A DNA stretch of 64,000 nt. Source: Arenimonas sp049195245 (GTDB lineage Bacteria > Pseudomonadota > Gammaproteobacteria > Xanthomonadales > Xanthomonadaceae). The stretch spans positions 150,291 to 214,290 of the forward strand of contig NZ_JBMIRR010000022.1 in the NCBI RefSeq assembly GCF_049195245.1, in the 5' to 3' direction. Numbering within the stretch: the first letter of the stretch is position 1; every line of letters begins with the position of its first letter. The notes under the pieces are model-generated. The model did not search any database, was not told the origin of the DNA, and saw only the letters and a list, made by a program, of their open reading frames with translations. Positions 17,193 to 25,090 of this stretch are shown piece after piece. Both the position numbers and the translations under genes were made by a program.

Positions 17193-18170
17193 ATGCCCGA
17201 CACCCGCAGCCTCACCCTCGTCGTCGCCGCCTTCAACGAAGAGGCGGCCCTGCCCGCGCTGCATGCGCGGCTGGTGGCGGTAATGGCGGCGCTGGACGCC
17301 GACTGCAGCGTGCTGTACGTGGACGATGGCAGCCGCGACCGCACCTGGGATGTGCTGCTGGACCTTGCCGCGCACGATTCGCGCGTGGGCCTGCTGCGGC
17401 TGGCCCGGAATTTCGGCAAGGAACTGGCGCTCACCGCCGGCCTGGACCACGTGCACGCCGATGCCGCCCTGGTGCTGGACGCCGATGGGCAGGACCCGCC
17501 GGAACTCATCCCCGCCTTCGTCGCCAAGTGGCGCGAGGGTTACGACGTGGTCTACGGCACCCGCACCCGCCGCGACGGTGAGACCTGGTTCAAGCGCTTC
17601 ACCGCCGCCGGGTTCTACCGGGTGATGCAGTGGCTCTCGCCCACCGACATCCCCCGGGACACCGGCGATTTCCGCCTGATGTCGCGCCGCGTGCTGGACG
17701 CGCTGCGCCAGCTGCGTGAGCGCCAGCGCTTCATGAAAGGCCTGTTCACCTGGGTGGGCTTCCGCCAGGTGTCGCTGCCCTACGACCGCGCGCCGCGGCT
17801 GGCCGGCAGCAGCAAGTTCAACTACTGGCGGCTGTGGAACCTGGCCATCGAGGGCATCACCAGCTTTTCCACGGTGCCGCTGCGCCTGGCCACCTACGTG
17901 GGCGTGTTTGCCGCCATCCTCGCCTTCGGCTGGGGACTGTGGATCATTGCCCGCACCGTGCTGTGGGGTGATCCCGTGCAGGGCTGGCCGTCGCTGATGA
18001 CGGTGGTGCTTTTCCTCGGCGGCGTGCAGCTGGTGGCGCTGGGCATCATCGGGGAATACCTGGGTCGGCTGTACGTGGAATCCAAGCAGCGGCCGCTGTA
18101 CCTGCTCAGCGACCTGCGCCCGGCCCAGGCCGCGCCGGCGCCCGTGGTGCAGGGGCATCCGGCCCACTGA
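17193..18170 (+). CDS. Family 2 glycosyltransferase, polyprenyl-phosphate type (GtrB/ArnC-like)
   Basis: A 325-residue GT2 enzyme with a GT-A catalytic domain and two C-terminal membrane helices (about residues 230-300: ATYVGVFAAILAFGWGLWII and LMTVVLFLGGVQLVALGII). Motifs: VVAAFNEEAALPALH, VLYVDDGSRDRTWD, ALVLDADGQDPPEL (metal-binding DxD region) and DTGDFRLMSRRVLDAL. This architecture belongs to enzymes that load a sugar onto undecaprenyl phosphate for periplasmic glycan modification. It lies outside the main polysaccharide run, so its target is unclear; no GtrA-like flippase is adjacent. Confidence 0.85.
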   Translation: MPDTRSLTLVVAAFNEEAALPALHARLVAVMAALDADCSVLYVDDGSRDRTWDVLLDLAAHDSRVGLLRLARNFGKELALTAGLDHVHADAALVLDADGQDPPELIPAFVAKWREGYDVVYGTRTRRDGETWFKRFTAAGFYRVMQWLSPTDIPRDTGDFRLMSRRVLDALRQLRERQRFMKGLFTWVGFRQVSLPYDRAPRLAGSSKFNYWRLWNLAIEGITSFSTVPLRLATYVGVFAAILAFGWGLWIIARTVLWGDPVQGWPSLMTVVLFLGGVQLVALGIIGEYLGRLYVESKQRPLYLLSDLRPAQAAPAPVVQGHPAH

Positions 18171-18259
18171 GCGCCCCGGCTGGCGCGGCCAGCGGGCCTG
18201 CCTACAAAGCCGGGCGGCACGGGGCTATCATCGGACCAGTTCGACGGAGGGCCGTGCCG

Positions 18260-18688
18260 ATGCGCAACGTGAACCAGATCCTCGAGAACAAGTCCGGCCA
18301 CGTCGTGGCCGTACCGCGCGAAGCGCCGGTGCTGGAAGTGATACGGCTGATGGCCGAGCACCACATCGGCTCGGTGCTGGTGATGCAGGGCGACCAGCTG
18401 ATCGGCATCGCCACCGAACGCGACTACGCCCGCAAGGTGATCCTGCAGGGGCGCTCATCTTCAGACACGCCGGTGGGCCAGATCATGTCGGCGCCGGTGG
18501 TCAGCGTGTCGCCGCTGGATACGGCCCAGACCTGCATGCAGCTGATGACCGACCGCAAGATCCGCCACCTGCCGGTGGTGGACGGCGGCCAGGTGCTGGG
18601 CATGATCTCGATCGGCGACCTGGTGAAGGCGGTGATCGAGGACCAGCAGCACGAGATCGCCCAGCTGCAGCAGTACATCGCCAGCTGA
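18260..18688 (+). CDS. CBS-domain pair protein
   Basis: A 142-residue protein made almost entirely of two CBS motifs: residues about 8-65 (VPREAPVLEVIRLMAEHHIG...IGIATERDYARKV) and 75-130 (MSAPVVSVSPLDTAQTCMQL...LGMISIGDLVKAVI). Such stand-alone CBS pairs bind adenosyl ligands and act as energy or metabolite sensors. A C-terminal helix EDQQHEIAQLQQYIAS follows. ATG 18260 is favoured because GGAGG at 18246-18250 is well spaced; GTG 18254 is too close. It is convergent with the hemolysin-III gene. The partner protein is unknown. Confidence 0.9.
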   Translation: MRNVNQILENKSGHVVAVPREAPVLEVIRLMAEHHIGSVLVMQGDQLIGIATERDYARKVILQGRSSSDTPVGQIMSAPVVSVSPLDTAQTCMQLMTDRKIRHLPVVDGGQVLGMISIGDLVKAVIEDQQHEIAQLQQYIAS

Positions 18689-18694
18689 CGGCGG

Positions 18695-19348
18695 CTACAG
18701 GTCGGCCGTCACCTGTTGGGTGACGGCGACGAAGTGGCAGATGCTGCCCACCAGCACGAAGCCGTGCCAGATGGCGTGCGCGAAAGGGATGCGCCGGCTC
18801 ATGTAGAAGATCGTGCCCAGGCTGTAGGACAGCCCGCCGGCCAGCAGCCACAGCAGGGTGTCCATCGGGATCTGGCGCAGGAAGGGCTTGATCGCCAGCA
18901 CCGCCATCCAGCCCATGCCCAGGTAGATCACGGTCGAGACGCCCTTGAATCGGCCGGTGAAGAACAGCTTGAACACCACGCCCGCCACCGCGAAGGTCCA
19001 GATGGCCGCGAACAGCCACCAGCCGCCGTCCGCGCGCAGGCCGACCAGGGTAAAGGGCGTGTAGGTGCCGGCAATCAGCACGAAGATGGCGCAATGGTCG
19101 AACACCTTCATGCGCCCGCGCACCGTGCGGTCCTTGCTGGCGTGATAGAGCGTGGAGGCTACATACAACAGCACCAGCGCCAGGCTGAAGACGATCGCCC
19201 CCGCCAGCTGCCAGCCGTTGCCGTAGGCCGCCGCCATCACCACCAGTACCGCGCCGCCAATGGCCGCTGCCACCGCGCCCAGCCCGTGCGTGACCGCGTT
19301 GGCCAGCTCTTCCCGCGGTGACTCGTGGTCGTGCTCGAACTCCGTCAT
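18695..19348 (-). CDS. Hemolysin III / YqfA-like (PAQR-type) membrane protein
   Basis: A 217-residue protein with seven hydrophobic segments. The family landmarks are visible: EELANAVTHGLGAVAAAIGG with the N-terminal His, ASTLYHASKDRTVRGRMKVF (S..YH motif), FDHCAIFVLIAGTYTPFTLV, and the C-terminal HAIWHGFVLVGSICHFVAV with paired histidines. The conserved His/Asp set suggests a metal-dependent membrane hydrolase-like fold; haemolytic activity should not be assumed. It lies downstream of prfC, separated by an inverted-repeat element. Family assignment is good. Confidence 0.88.
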   Translation of the reverse strand: MTEFEHDHESPREELANAVTHGLGAVAAAIGGAVLVVMAAAYGNGWQLAGAIVFSLALVLLYVASTLYHASKDRTVRGRMKVFDHCAIFVLIAGTYTPFTLVGLRADGGWWLFAAIWTFAVAGVVFKLFFTGRFKGVSTVIYLGMGWMAVLAIKPFLRQIPMDTLLWLLAGGLSYSLGTIFYMSRRIPFAHAIWHGFVLVGSICHFVAVTQQVTADL

Positions 19349-19372
19349 CGCCCGCCGCCAAAAATCAAATCC

Positions 19373-19508
19373 GGGGTCAGAGTACGTTCAGCCCCGTGAG
19401 CATTCGTTCTAATCCGCGCGACACCGCGGTGCCGAATGCACTCCGAGCCCGGATTACCTTCGTTCCCTGATCGGCGCGACGCGTCGGGGCTGAACGTACT
19501 CTGACCCC
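19373..19508. repeat. Short element bounded by perfect 23-bp inverted repeats (RAYT/REP-like or MITE-like)
   Basis: Arms at 19373-19395 and 19486-19508 are exact inverted copies, each opening at the outer end with GGGGTCAGAGTACGTTCAG. The 90-base interior contains further inverted pairs: GCATTCG/CGAATGC at 19400-19406/19433-19439, TAATCCG/CGGATTA at 19410-19416/19450-19456, and the palindrome CACCGCGGTG at 19422-19431. Termini with GGGGTCAGAGT resemble sequences I associate with REP-associated tyrosine transposase elements in proteobacteria. No transposase is present, so this would be a non-autonomous copy. It sits between prfC and the hemolysin-III gene. Confidence 0.7.
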
Positions 19509-19513
19509 GGAGT

Positions 19514-21118
19514 TCATTCCATCGCCAGGGTTTGGGCGTGTTCGCGGGTGGCGGCGAATTCGAGCTCGGGCCAGCGTTCCTGGGTCAGCTGCAGGTTCAC
19601 GCGGGTCGGGGCCAGATAGACCAGCTGGCCGGCGCCGTCCAGGGCGAGGTTCATCGCCGCCTTTTCGCGGAATTCCTCCAGCTTCTTCGGCGTGCCGCCC
19701 TTGATCCAGCGCGCCGTCGACACCGTGATCGGCTCGAAGCTGGCATCCACCCCGTACTCGTCCTTGAGCCGGTAGGCCACCACGTCGAACTGCAGCGTGC
19801 CCACCGCGCCCAGGATCAGGTCGTTGCTCATCAGCGGCCGGAAGAACTGGGTGGCGCCTTCCTCGCTCAGCTGGGCCAGGCCCTTCTGCAGCTGCTTGAG
19901 CTTGAGCGGGTCGCGCAGGCGCGCGCGCCGGAACAGCTCGGGCGCGAAATTGGGGATGCCGGTGAAGCTGAGCGATTCACCGACGCTGAAGGTGTCGCCG
20001 ATCGAGATGGTGCCGTGGTTGTGCAGGCCGATCACGTCGCCCGGGTACGCCGTCTCGACGATTTCGCGGTCGCTGGCCATGAAGGTCAGCGCATTGGCCA
20101 GCTTCACTTCCTTGCCCAGGCGCACGTGGAAGGCCTTCATGCCGCCCTCGTACTTGCCCGAGCACACGCGCAGGAAGGCGACGCGGTCGCGGTGCTGCGG
20201 GTCCATGTTGGCCTGGATCTTGAACACGAAGCCGCTGAAGGTCTCCTCCTCGGGCGCGATCTCGCGGCTGGTGGTGGCGCGCGGCTGCGGGCCGGGCGCG
20301 TGCTGCACGAAGAAGTCCAGCAGCGGCTGCACGCCGAAGTTGTTCACCGCCGAGCCGAAGAACACCGGCGTCTGCCGGCCGGCCAGGTAGGCCGCCTTGT
20401 CGAAGGGATGCGAGGCGCCCTGCACCAGGTCCAGTTCGTCGCGCAGGTCGGCCAGCATCTGCTCGCCGATGCGCTCGGCCAGCCCGGGCGCGTCGATGGA
20501 CGGGAAGATGGTGGAGTCCTGGCGGGTGAAGTTGCGGCCCTGTTCGTAAAGGTGCACCTCGCCGCTGACCAGGTGCACGACGCCCTTGAGCCGCTGGCCC
20601 ATGCCGATGGGCCAGGTGATCGGCGCGCACTGGATGCCCAGCACGCTCTCGATCTCGTCCAGCAGCTCGATCGGTTCCTTGCCCTCGCGGTCGAGCTTGT
20701 TGATGAAGCCCATGATCGGCGTGTCGCGCAGCCGGCACACGTCCATCAGCTTGATCGTGCGCTCCTCGACGCCCTTGGCCACGTCGATCACCATCAGCGC
20801 GCTGTCCACCGCGGTGAGCACGCGATAGGTGTCCTCGCCGAAGTCGGCGTGGCCGGGCGTGTCGAGCAGGTTCACGATGAAGCCCTCGTACGGGAACTGC
20901 ATCACCGAGGACGTGACCGAGATGCCGCGCTCCTTCTCCAGCGCCATCCAGTCGGAGGTGGCGTGGCGCGCGGCCTTGCGGCCCTTCACCGAGCCGGCCA
21001 TCTGGATCGCGCCGCCGAACAGAAGCAGCTTCTCGGTCAGCGTGGTCTTGCCGGCGTCGGGGTGCGAAATGATCGCGAAGGTCCGCCGGCGGCGGGTCTG
21101 GGTCAGGTGCTCGGACAT
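19514..21118 (-). CDS. prfC: Peptide chain release factor 3
   Basis: Translational GTPase that recycles RF1/RF2 from the ribosome after termination. The 534-residue length is typical. G-domain motifs are intact: G1 in ISHPDAGKTTLTEKLL, the switch region GISVTSSVMQFPYEGF, G3 DTPGHADFGEDTYR, G4 INKLDRE. RF3-specific domains follow, with SGFVFKIQANMDPQHRDRVA and VGTLQFDVVAYRLKDEYGVD. It is a cytosolic housekeeping gene. Its stop is five bases from an inverted-repeat element and another inverted repeat lies upstream of its start. Identification firm. Confidence 0.98.
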   Translation of the reverse strand: MSEHLTQTRRRRTFAIISHPDAGKTTLTEKLLLFGGAIQMAGSVKGRKAARHATSDWMALEKERGISVTSSVMQFPYEGFIVNLLDTPGHADFGEDTYRVLTAVDSALMVIDVAKGVEERTIKLMDVCRLRDTPIMGFINKLDREGKEPIELLDEIESVLGIQCAPITWPIGMGQRLKGVVHLVSGEVHLYEQGRNFTRQDSTIFPSIDAPGLAERIGEQMLADLRDELDLVQGASHPFDKAAYLAGRQTPVFFGSAVNNFGVQPLLDFFVQHAPGPQPRATTSREIAPEEETFSGFVFKIQANMDPQHRDRVAFLRVCSGKYEGGMKAFHVRLGKEVKLANALTFMASDREIVETAYPGDVIGLHNHGTISIGDTFSVGESLSFTGIPNFAPELFRRARLRDPLKLKQLQKGLAQLSEEGATQFFRPLMSNDLILGAVGTLQFDVVAYRLKDEYGVDASFEPITVSTARWIKGGTPKKLEEFREKAAMNLALDGAGQLVYLAPTRVNLQLTQERWPELEFAATREHAQTLAME

Positions 21119-21223
21119 GGGCTCGGCCGCGGCATTGCCCGCGGCCCGGTCGGTTCGGGAAGGCCGCGATTATACCGGGCCAGGCCGCGTGGGCGTCGGC
21201 GGAGGGGGGCGGAGAGCGATTTT

Positions 21224-21376
21224 GCCGCGGATTTGCGCGGATGAACGCGGATAAGAGCGAATAGGGGAAGCGTGCCGACAAGCTGCGCTCAACCGGCAGA
21301 CGCCCGCAGGCGTCCACTCCAGACAGCTTATTGCCCTATCGGCCTTTATCCGCGTCCATCCGCGCAAATCCGCGGC
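21224..21376. repeat. Large imperfect inverted repeat, REP/BIME-like intergenic element
   Basis: The left arm (21224-21266) reads GCCGCGGATTTGCGCGGATG..., and the right arm (21334-21376) is its imperfect inverse, ending ...CGCGCAAATCCGCGGC. About 43 bases pair with a few mismatches around a 67-base centre that includes its own GC hairpin (GACGCCCGCAGGCGTC). I recall families of intergenic 'ATCCGCG...AAATCCGCGG' repeats in many proteobacteria, which this resembles. It fills most of the 271-base gap between prfC and the beta-propeller lipoprotein gene; no ORF is credible there. Confidence 0.65.
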
Positions 21377-21389
21377 CAAACGCTCCCGA

Positions 21390-22502
21390 CTAGGGCGCCG
21401 CGCAGTCCCGGCGCAGGGACAGGGCCGACGCGATGTCGCGCCAGTCGAAGGCGCCGGCGCCCTGGTCGTCGTGCGCCGCGTACAGCACGCCGTAGGGGAA
21501 GCGGCGGGTGGCGACCGAATGCAGCCAGATGCCGTCGGTGAGCGACACCGTATTGCCGGCAAAGCTGCCGCGGAAGGTCAGGTCGGCGCGGTCGAACACG
21601 TGGAAGACGGTGCGCTCGGTGGACTGGTCGGCGGTGATCCAGTAGCCGCTGCCGTCGGCGCAGGCCCACAGCGCCACGCCCTCGGCCTGGGCCTGGAAGC
21701 GTTCGGGCGGCAGGTTGCGTCCGGTGTAGCTGCCGTCCATGCGGTACTCGCGCAGGGTGGTGCCCACGCGCACGTCTTCCTCGGCGATCAGCAGGCGGTC
21801 GTGCGCCGGGTCGCCGGCGATGGATTCGACCATGCGCAGCGCGCCGGCCGGGGTGGTGTCGCCGAACTGGCCCTGCAGCGTGGCGCGCGGCACTTCGCCG
21901 CCCATCGCGATGCGGTAGCGCTTCACGCGGCCGTCCAGGTCGTCCAGCGGCGGCACCAGCTCGGTGCGGAAGTCGGCCATGAAGCTGTCGGTGACCAGCA
22001 GCTCCAGCGTGTCCGGCGTCAGCTCGCGCAGCCACAGGCCGTAAGGGCTGAGCAGTTCGCCGTTGCCGAAGGTGGTGACGGGCTCGAACGCGGGCAGCCG
22101 CAGGATCTGCACGCGCTGGTTGTCGCGTTCGACCACGAACACCAGGTCGCCGTACACCGCGATGCCATTGGGACGCTGGAACTGTCCGGGCTTGTCGCCG
22201 GGGCTGCCGACGGTGCGCAGCAGGGCGCCGGTGTCGCCGTCATAGACCACCAGCTGGTTGCTGGCCTTGGCGGTCGCGATCAGCCAGGTTTCGCCGGTGG
22301 GCGTGGGCCATGCGGCCACCGAATCCACTTCATGCTCGCGCATCGAGGGCGTCATGAAGGCTTCGGCCACGCGCACCGCCGGGGCGGCATGCAGGTCGGG
22401 CAGGTCGTGCGAAGAGCTGTCGGGCCGGGTCGGGGAGCCGCTGCAGGCGGCCAGGGCCAGGGCCAGGGCGAGCGGGGCGAGGCGTGTGCAATGGGATTTC
22501 AT
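21390..22502 (-). CDS. Predicted lipoprotein with beta-propeller (phytase-like/NHL-type) fold
   Basis: A 370-residue protein. The start at 22502 was chosen because it yields a clean lipoprotein signal, MKSHCTRLAPLALALALAAC, with lipobox LAAC. The mature part is a repeat of short propeller strands: DSVAAWPTPTGETWLIATAK, NQLVVYDGDTGALLRTVG, RPNGIAVYGDLVFVVERDNQ, RLLIAEEDVRVGTTLREYRM. The pattern recalls bacterial 3-phytase-like and NHL-repeat propellers. It may be an outer-membrane-anchored or periplasmic hydrolase or binding protein. It is divergent from the SAM riboswitch operon. Fold fairly sure; activity not. Confidence 0.65.
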   Translation of the reverse strand: MKSHCTRLAPLALALALAACSGSPTRPDSSSHDLPDLHAAPAVRVAEAFMTPSMREHEVDSVAAWPTPTGETWLIATAKASNQLVVYDGDTGALLRTVGSPGDKPGQFQRPNGIAVYGDLVFVVERDNQRVQILRLPAFEPVTTFGNGELLSPYGLWLRELTPDTLELLVTDSFMADFRTELVPPLDDLDGRVKRYRIAMGGEVPRATLQGQFGDTTPAGALRMVESIAGDPAHDRLLIAEEDVRVGTTLREYRMDGSYTGRNLPPERFQAQAEGVALWACADGSGYWITADQSTERTVFHVFDRADLTFRGSFAGNTVSLTDGIWLHSVATRRFPYGVLYAAHDDQGAGAFDWRDIASALSLRRDCAAP

Positions 22503-22585
22503 CGCCAGATTATGCGGATTCAGCCGCCTCGCGTGAATGCCCAGCAGCCCGGTAGGCAATCTATCGCTTCATCCGCATGAAGGGA

Positions 22586-22613
22586 TTGACAGGCGCCCGG
22601 CGCCGGGTGCAAG
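22586..22613 (+). promoter_or_regulatory. Candidate promoter for the SAM-riboswitch methionine operon
   Basis: TTGACA (22586-22591) is a perfect -35; after 16 bases TGCAAG (22608-22613) is a weak -10. Transcription would begin a few bases before the aptamer's first pairing strand at 22628, the expected spacing for a riboswitch leader. The spacer contains GGCGCC repeats. Confidence 0.45.
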
Positions 22614-22627
22614 CTTGGTCCCGCAAC

Positions 22628-22744
22628 ACCCATCGAGACCGGCTGAGGGGTTAGGCCCGAAGACGCCGGGGCAACCCATGCAGGAGCAATCCCGCATGAA
22701 GGTGCCAATTCCTGCGGGGACCATGCGTCCGCCGAGAGATGGGT
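22628..22744 (+). ncRNA. SAM-I type riboswitch (S-box) upstream of metX
   Basis: The closing helix P1 is a perfect seven-pair match, ACCCATC (22628-22634) with GATGGGT (22738-22744). Between them are the S-box conserved blocks: GAGACCGGCTGAGGGGTTAG, GGCCCGAAGACGCCGGGGC, then CAACC, and GAAGGTGCCAATTCCTGC. This matches the S-box consensus (GGCAACC ... AGGTGCCAA-TCC) closely. It binds S-adenosylmethionine and should shut off the downstream metX-metB-hom genes when SAM is plentiful. Position, order and spacing support it strongly. Confidence 0.92.
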
Positions 22745-22832
22745 CGTATCGTTCCCCGACGCACCGGGGGCGTTCGACTTCTGCTTTCACCGCAAGAGGC
22801 TCGCTGGGTAACCACCCACCAGGAGTCCTGCG
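22745..22832 (+). promoter_or_regulatory. Riboswitch expression platform and metX ribosome site
   Basis: It contains a CCCCG-ACGCAC-CGGGG hairpin near 22754-22770, then TGGGT-AACC-ACCCA (22805-22818) directly before the ribosome site AGGAG (22821-22825), seven bases from ATG 22833. There is no T-tract, so control of translation initiation looks likelier than intrinsic termination. GATGGGT of P1 could alternatively pair with the ACCCACC next to the AGGAG; this pairing is inferred. Confidence 0.45.
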
Positions 22833-23900
22833 ATGAGCCTCACCCCGTCCCCCGCCCACGAAGCGTCCGATGCCGTCTGCCTGGCCGCCGCGCCGTCGGG
22901 CGCCGCGATTTCTTTCGACGCCGCCTTCAGCCCCGCGCCGACGACGCGCCGCTTCGTGCTAGACCTGCCGCTGACGCTGCGTCACGCCGGCCCCCGCACG
23001 GTGGTGGTGCGCGGCGAATGGACCGGGCCGCAGGACGCGCCCTTGGTGATCGTGGCCGGCGGCATCTCGGCTGATCGCCACGTGGCCAGCAGCGTCGCCA
23101 GCGCGACGCCCGGCTGGTGGTCGGACCAGGTGGGGCCGGGCTGCGCGATCGACACCCGCCGCCTGCGCGTGCTGGCGATCGACTGGCTGGGCGCCGACGG
23201 CAGCCTGGATGCGCCGATCGACAGCGCCGACCAGGCCGATGCGCTGGCGGCCGTGCTCGACCGCCTGGACGTGGCGCGGGCGGTGGCCTTCGTGGGTGCG
23301 TCCTACGGCGCGATGGTCGGGCTGCAGTTCGCGGCGCGCCATGGCCATCGGCTGGGTCGGCTGGTGGCGATCTCCGGCGCGCATCGCGCGCACCCCTATG
23401 CCAGCGCGTGGCGCGCGCTGCAGCGCCAGTGCGTGGCCCTGGGCCGCAGCGAGGGCGGCATCACCCAAGGGCTGGCGCTGGCGCGGCAGTGGGCAATGCT
23501 GAGCTACCGCACGCCGGAGGAGTTCGCCGAGCGCTTCGATGCGCCGGCCAGCGTGGACGCGGGCGTGGCGCGCTGCGCCTCCGAGGACTATCTGGAAAGC
23601 TGCGGTCGCCGCTACGCCGCGCGCTGGACCAGCACCGCCTTCCTGCGCCTGTCCGAATCCATCGACCTGCACCGCGTGGATCCGTCGCAGGTGCGCGTGC
23701 CCACCACCGTGGTGGCGGTGGACGAGGACCGCCTGGTGCCGCTGTCTGACTTGCAGACCCTGGTCGAATCCCTCGGCGCGCCGGCGCGGCTGCGCCAGCT
23801 GCGTTCGCGCTACGGCCACGACGCCTTCCTGAAGGAAGGGCAGGCCATCGCCTCCATCCTGCGCGATGCCCTCGCCGGCTGCGCGGAGGTGGCGGCATGA
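22833..23900 (+). CDS. metX: Homoserine O-acyltransferase, MetX family (probably succinyltransferase)
   Basis: First enzyme of the methionine branch, activating homoserine by O-acylation. A 355-residue alpha/beta hydrolase: the oxyanion region LVIVAGGISADRHV, nucleophile elbow VGASYGAMVGLQFA (catalytic Ser), acidic residue in VAVDEDRLVPL and catalytic His in SRYGHDAFLKEG form the triad. Xanthomonad MetX proteins of this type are reported to use succinyl-CoA; acetyl-CoA cannot be excluded by eye. First gene after the SAM riboswitch, overlapping the next gene by four bases (ATGA). Confidence 0.9.
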   Translation: MSLTPSPAHEASDAVCLAAAPSGAAISFDAAFSPAPTTRRFVLDLPLTLRHAGPRTVVVRGEWTGPQDAPLVIVAGGISADRHVASSVASATPGWWSDQVGPGCAIDTRRLRVLAIDWLGADGSLDAPIDSADQADALAAVLDRLDVARAVAFVGASYGAMVGLQFAARHGHRLGRLVAISGAHRAHPYASAWRALQRQCVALGRSEGGITQGLALARQWAMLSYRTPEEFAERFDAPASVDAGVARCASEDYLESCGRRYAARWTSTAFLRLSESIDLHRVDPSQVRVPTTVVAVDEDRLVPLSDLQTLVESLGAPARLRQLRSRYGHDAFLKEGQAIASILRDALAGCAEVAA

Positions 23901-25090
23901 GCGCGCGCTGTCCCGCCACCGCCGCCGTGCGTGCCGGCATCGATGCCGACACGGCCTTCGGTGCCGTCACGCCGCCGCTGGTGCTGTCGAGCAACTTCAG
24001 CTTCGCCGGCTTCGGCCAGAAGCGGCGCTACGACTACACGCGCAGCGGCAATCCCACGCGCGACCAGCTGGCCGACGCGCTCGCCGAGCTCGAAGGCGGC
24101 GCCGGCGCCGTGGTGACGGCGACCGGCATGGCCGCGATCACGCTGGTGCTGGAAGCCCTGCTGCAGCCCGGCGACCGCCTGGTGGTGACGCACGACTGCT
24201 ACGGCGGCAGCTGGCGGCTGTTCGACGCGCTGGCGCGCAAGGGCCGCTTCGAGCTGGTGCTGGCCAACCTGGCCGACCCGCGCGCGCTGGCCGAGGCCCT
24301 GTCGCTGCCCACACGGCTGGTGTGGATCGAGACCCCCTCCAATCCGCTGCTGCGCATCACCGACCTGCGCCACGTGATCGACGCTGCGCACCGCGCGGGT
24401 GCCCTGGCCCTGGTGGACAACACCTTCCTCTCGCCGGCGTTGCAGACCCCGATCGAGTTCGGCGCCGACTTCGTGCTGCATTCCACCACCAAGTACATCA
24501 ATGGCCACAGCGACGTGGTCGGCGGCGCGGTGGTCTCGCGCGAGGCCGCGCACAACGAGCAGCTGGCCTGGTGGGCCAATGCGCTGGGCCTGACCGGCTC
24601 GCCCTTCGACAGTTTCCTGACCCTGCGTGGCCTGCGCACGCTGGATGCGCGCCTGCGCGTGCACCAGGAGAACGCCAGCGCGCTGGCCGAGCGCCTGCAG
24701 CGGCACCCGGCGCTGTCGGCGGTGCATTTTCCGGGTCTGGCCACGCACCCGGGCCACGCGCTGGCGGCGCGGCAGCAGCGTGGCTTCGGCGCGATGATTT
24801 CCTTTGACCTCGCGGGCGGGCTGCCGGCGGTACAGGCCTTCCTCGACGGCCTGCAGCACTTCACCCTGGCCGAGTCGCTGGGCGGCGTGGAGAGCCTGGT
24901 CGCACATCCGGCCAGCATGACCCACGCGTCCATGTCGGCCGAGGCGCGGCGCGTGGCGGGGATCGGCGAAGGCCTGCTGCGTCTGTCGGTGGGCATCGAG
25001 GCGCTGGAGGACCTGGAGGCGGACCTGCAGGCGGCGCTGGATCGTGCGCTGGCCGTCACCGTGGCGACCGTGCGCGAGGTGGCGCCGTGA
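23897..25090 (+). CDS. metB: Cystathionine gamma-synthase / O-acylhomoserine sulfhydrylase (Cys/Met PLP enzyme)
   Basis: PLP enzyme that replaces the acyl group of O-acylhomoserine with cysteine (MetB) or sulfide (MetZ/MetY). The 397-residue protein has the family motifs RYDYTRSGNPTRDQL, GAVVTATGMAAITLVLEAL, the cofactor aspartate in ALALVDNTFLSPALQTPIEF, and the PLP lysine in HSTTKYINGHSDVVGG. The typical C-terminal LAESLGGVESLVAHPASMTH is intact. It lies between metX and hom with four-base overlaps both sides. MetB and MetZ cannot be separated by inspection, so the symbol is provisional. Confidence 0.85.
   Translation: MSARCPATAAVRAGIDADTAFGAVTPPLVLSSNFSFAGFGQKRRYDYTRSGNPTRDQLADALAELEGGAGAVVTATGMAAITLVLEALLQPGDRLVVTHDCYGGSWRLFDALARKGRFELVLANLADPRALAEALSLPTRLVWIETPSNPLLRITDLRHVIDAAHRAGALALVDNTFLSPALQTPIEFGADFVLHSTTKYINGHSDVVGGAVVSREAAHNEQLAWWANALGLTGSPFDSFLTLRGLRTLDARLRVHQENASALAERLQRHPALSAVHFPGLATHPGHALAARQQRGFGAMISFDLAGGLPAVQAFLDGLQHFTLAESLGGVESLVAHPASMTHASMSAEARRVAGIGEGLLRLSVGIEALEDLEADLQAALDRALAVTVATVREVAP

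Noticed and set aside
18695..19348. Hemolysin-III protein as a virulence haemolysin
   Set aside because: The family is a PAQR-like membrane protein; haemolytic activity is not implied by sequence.
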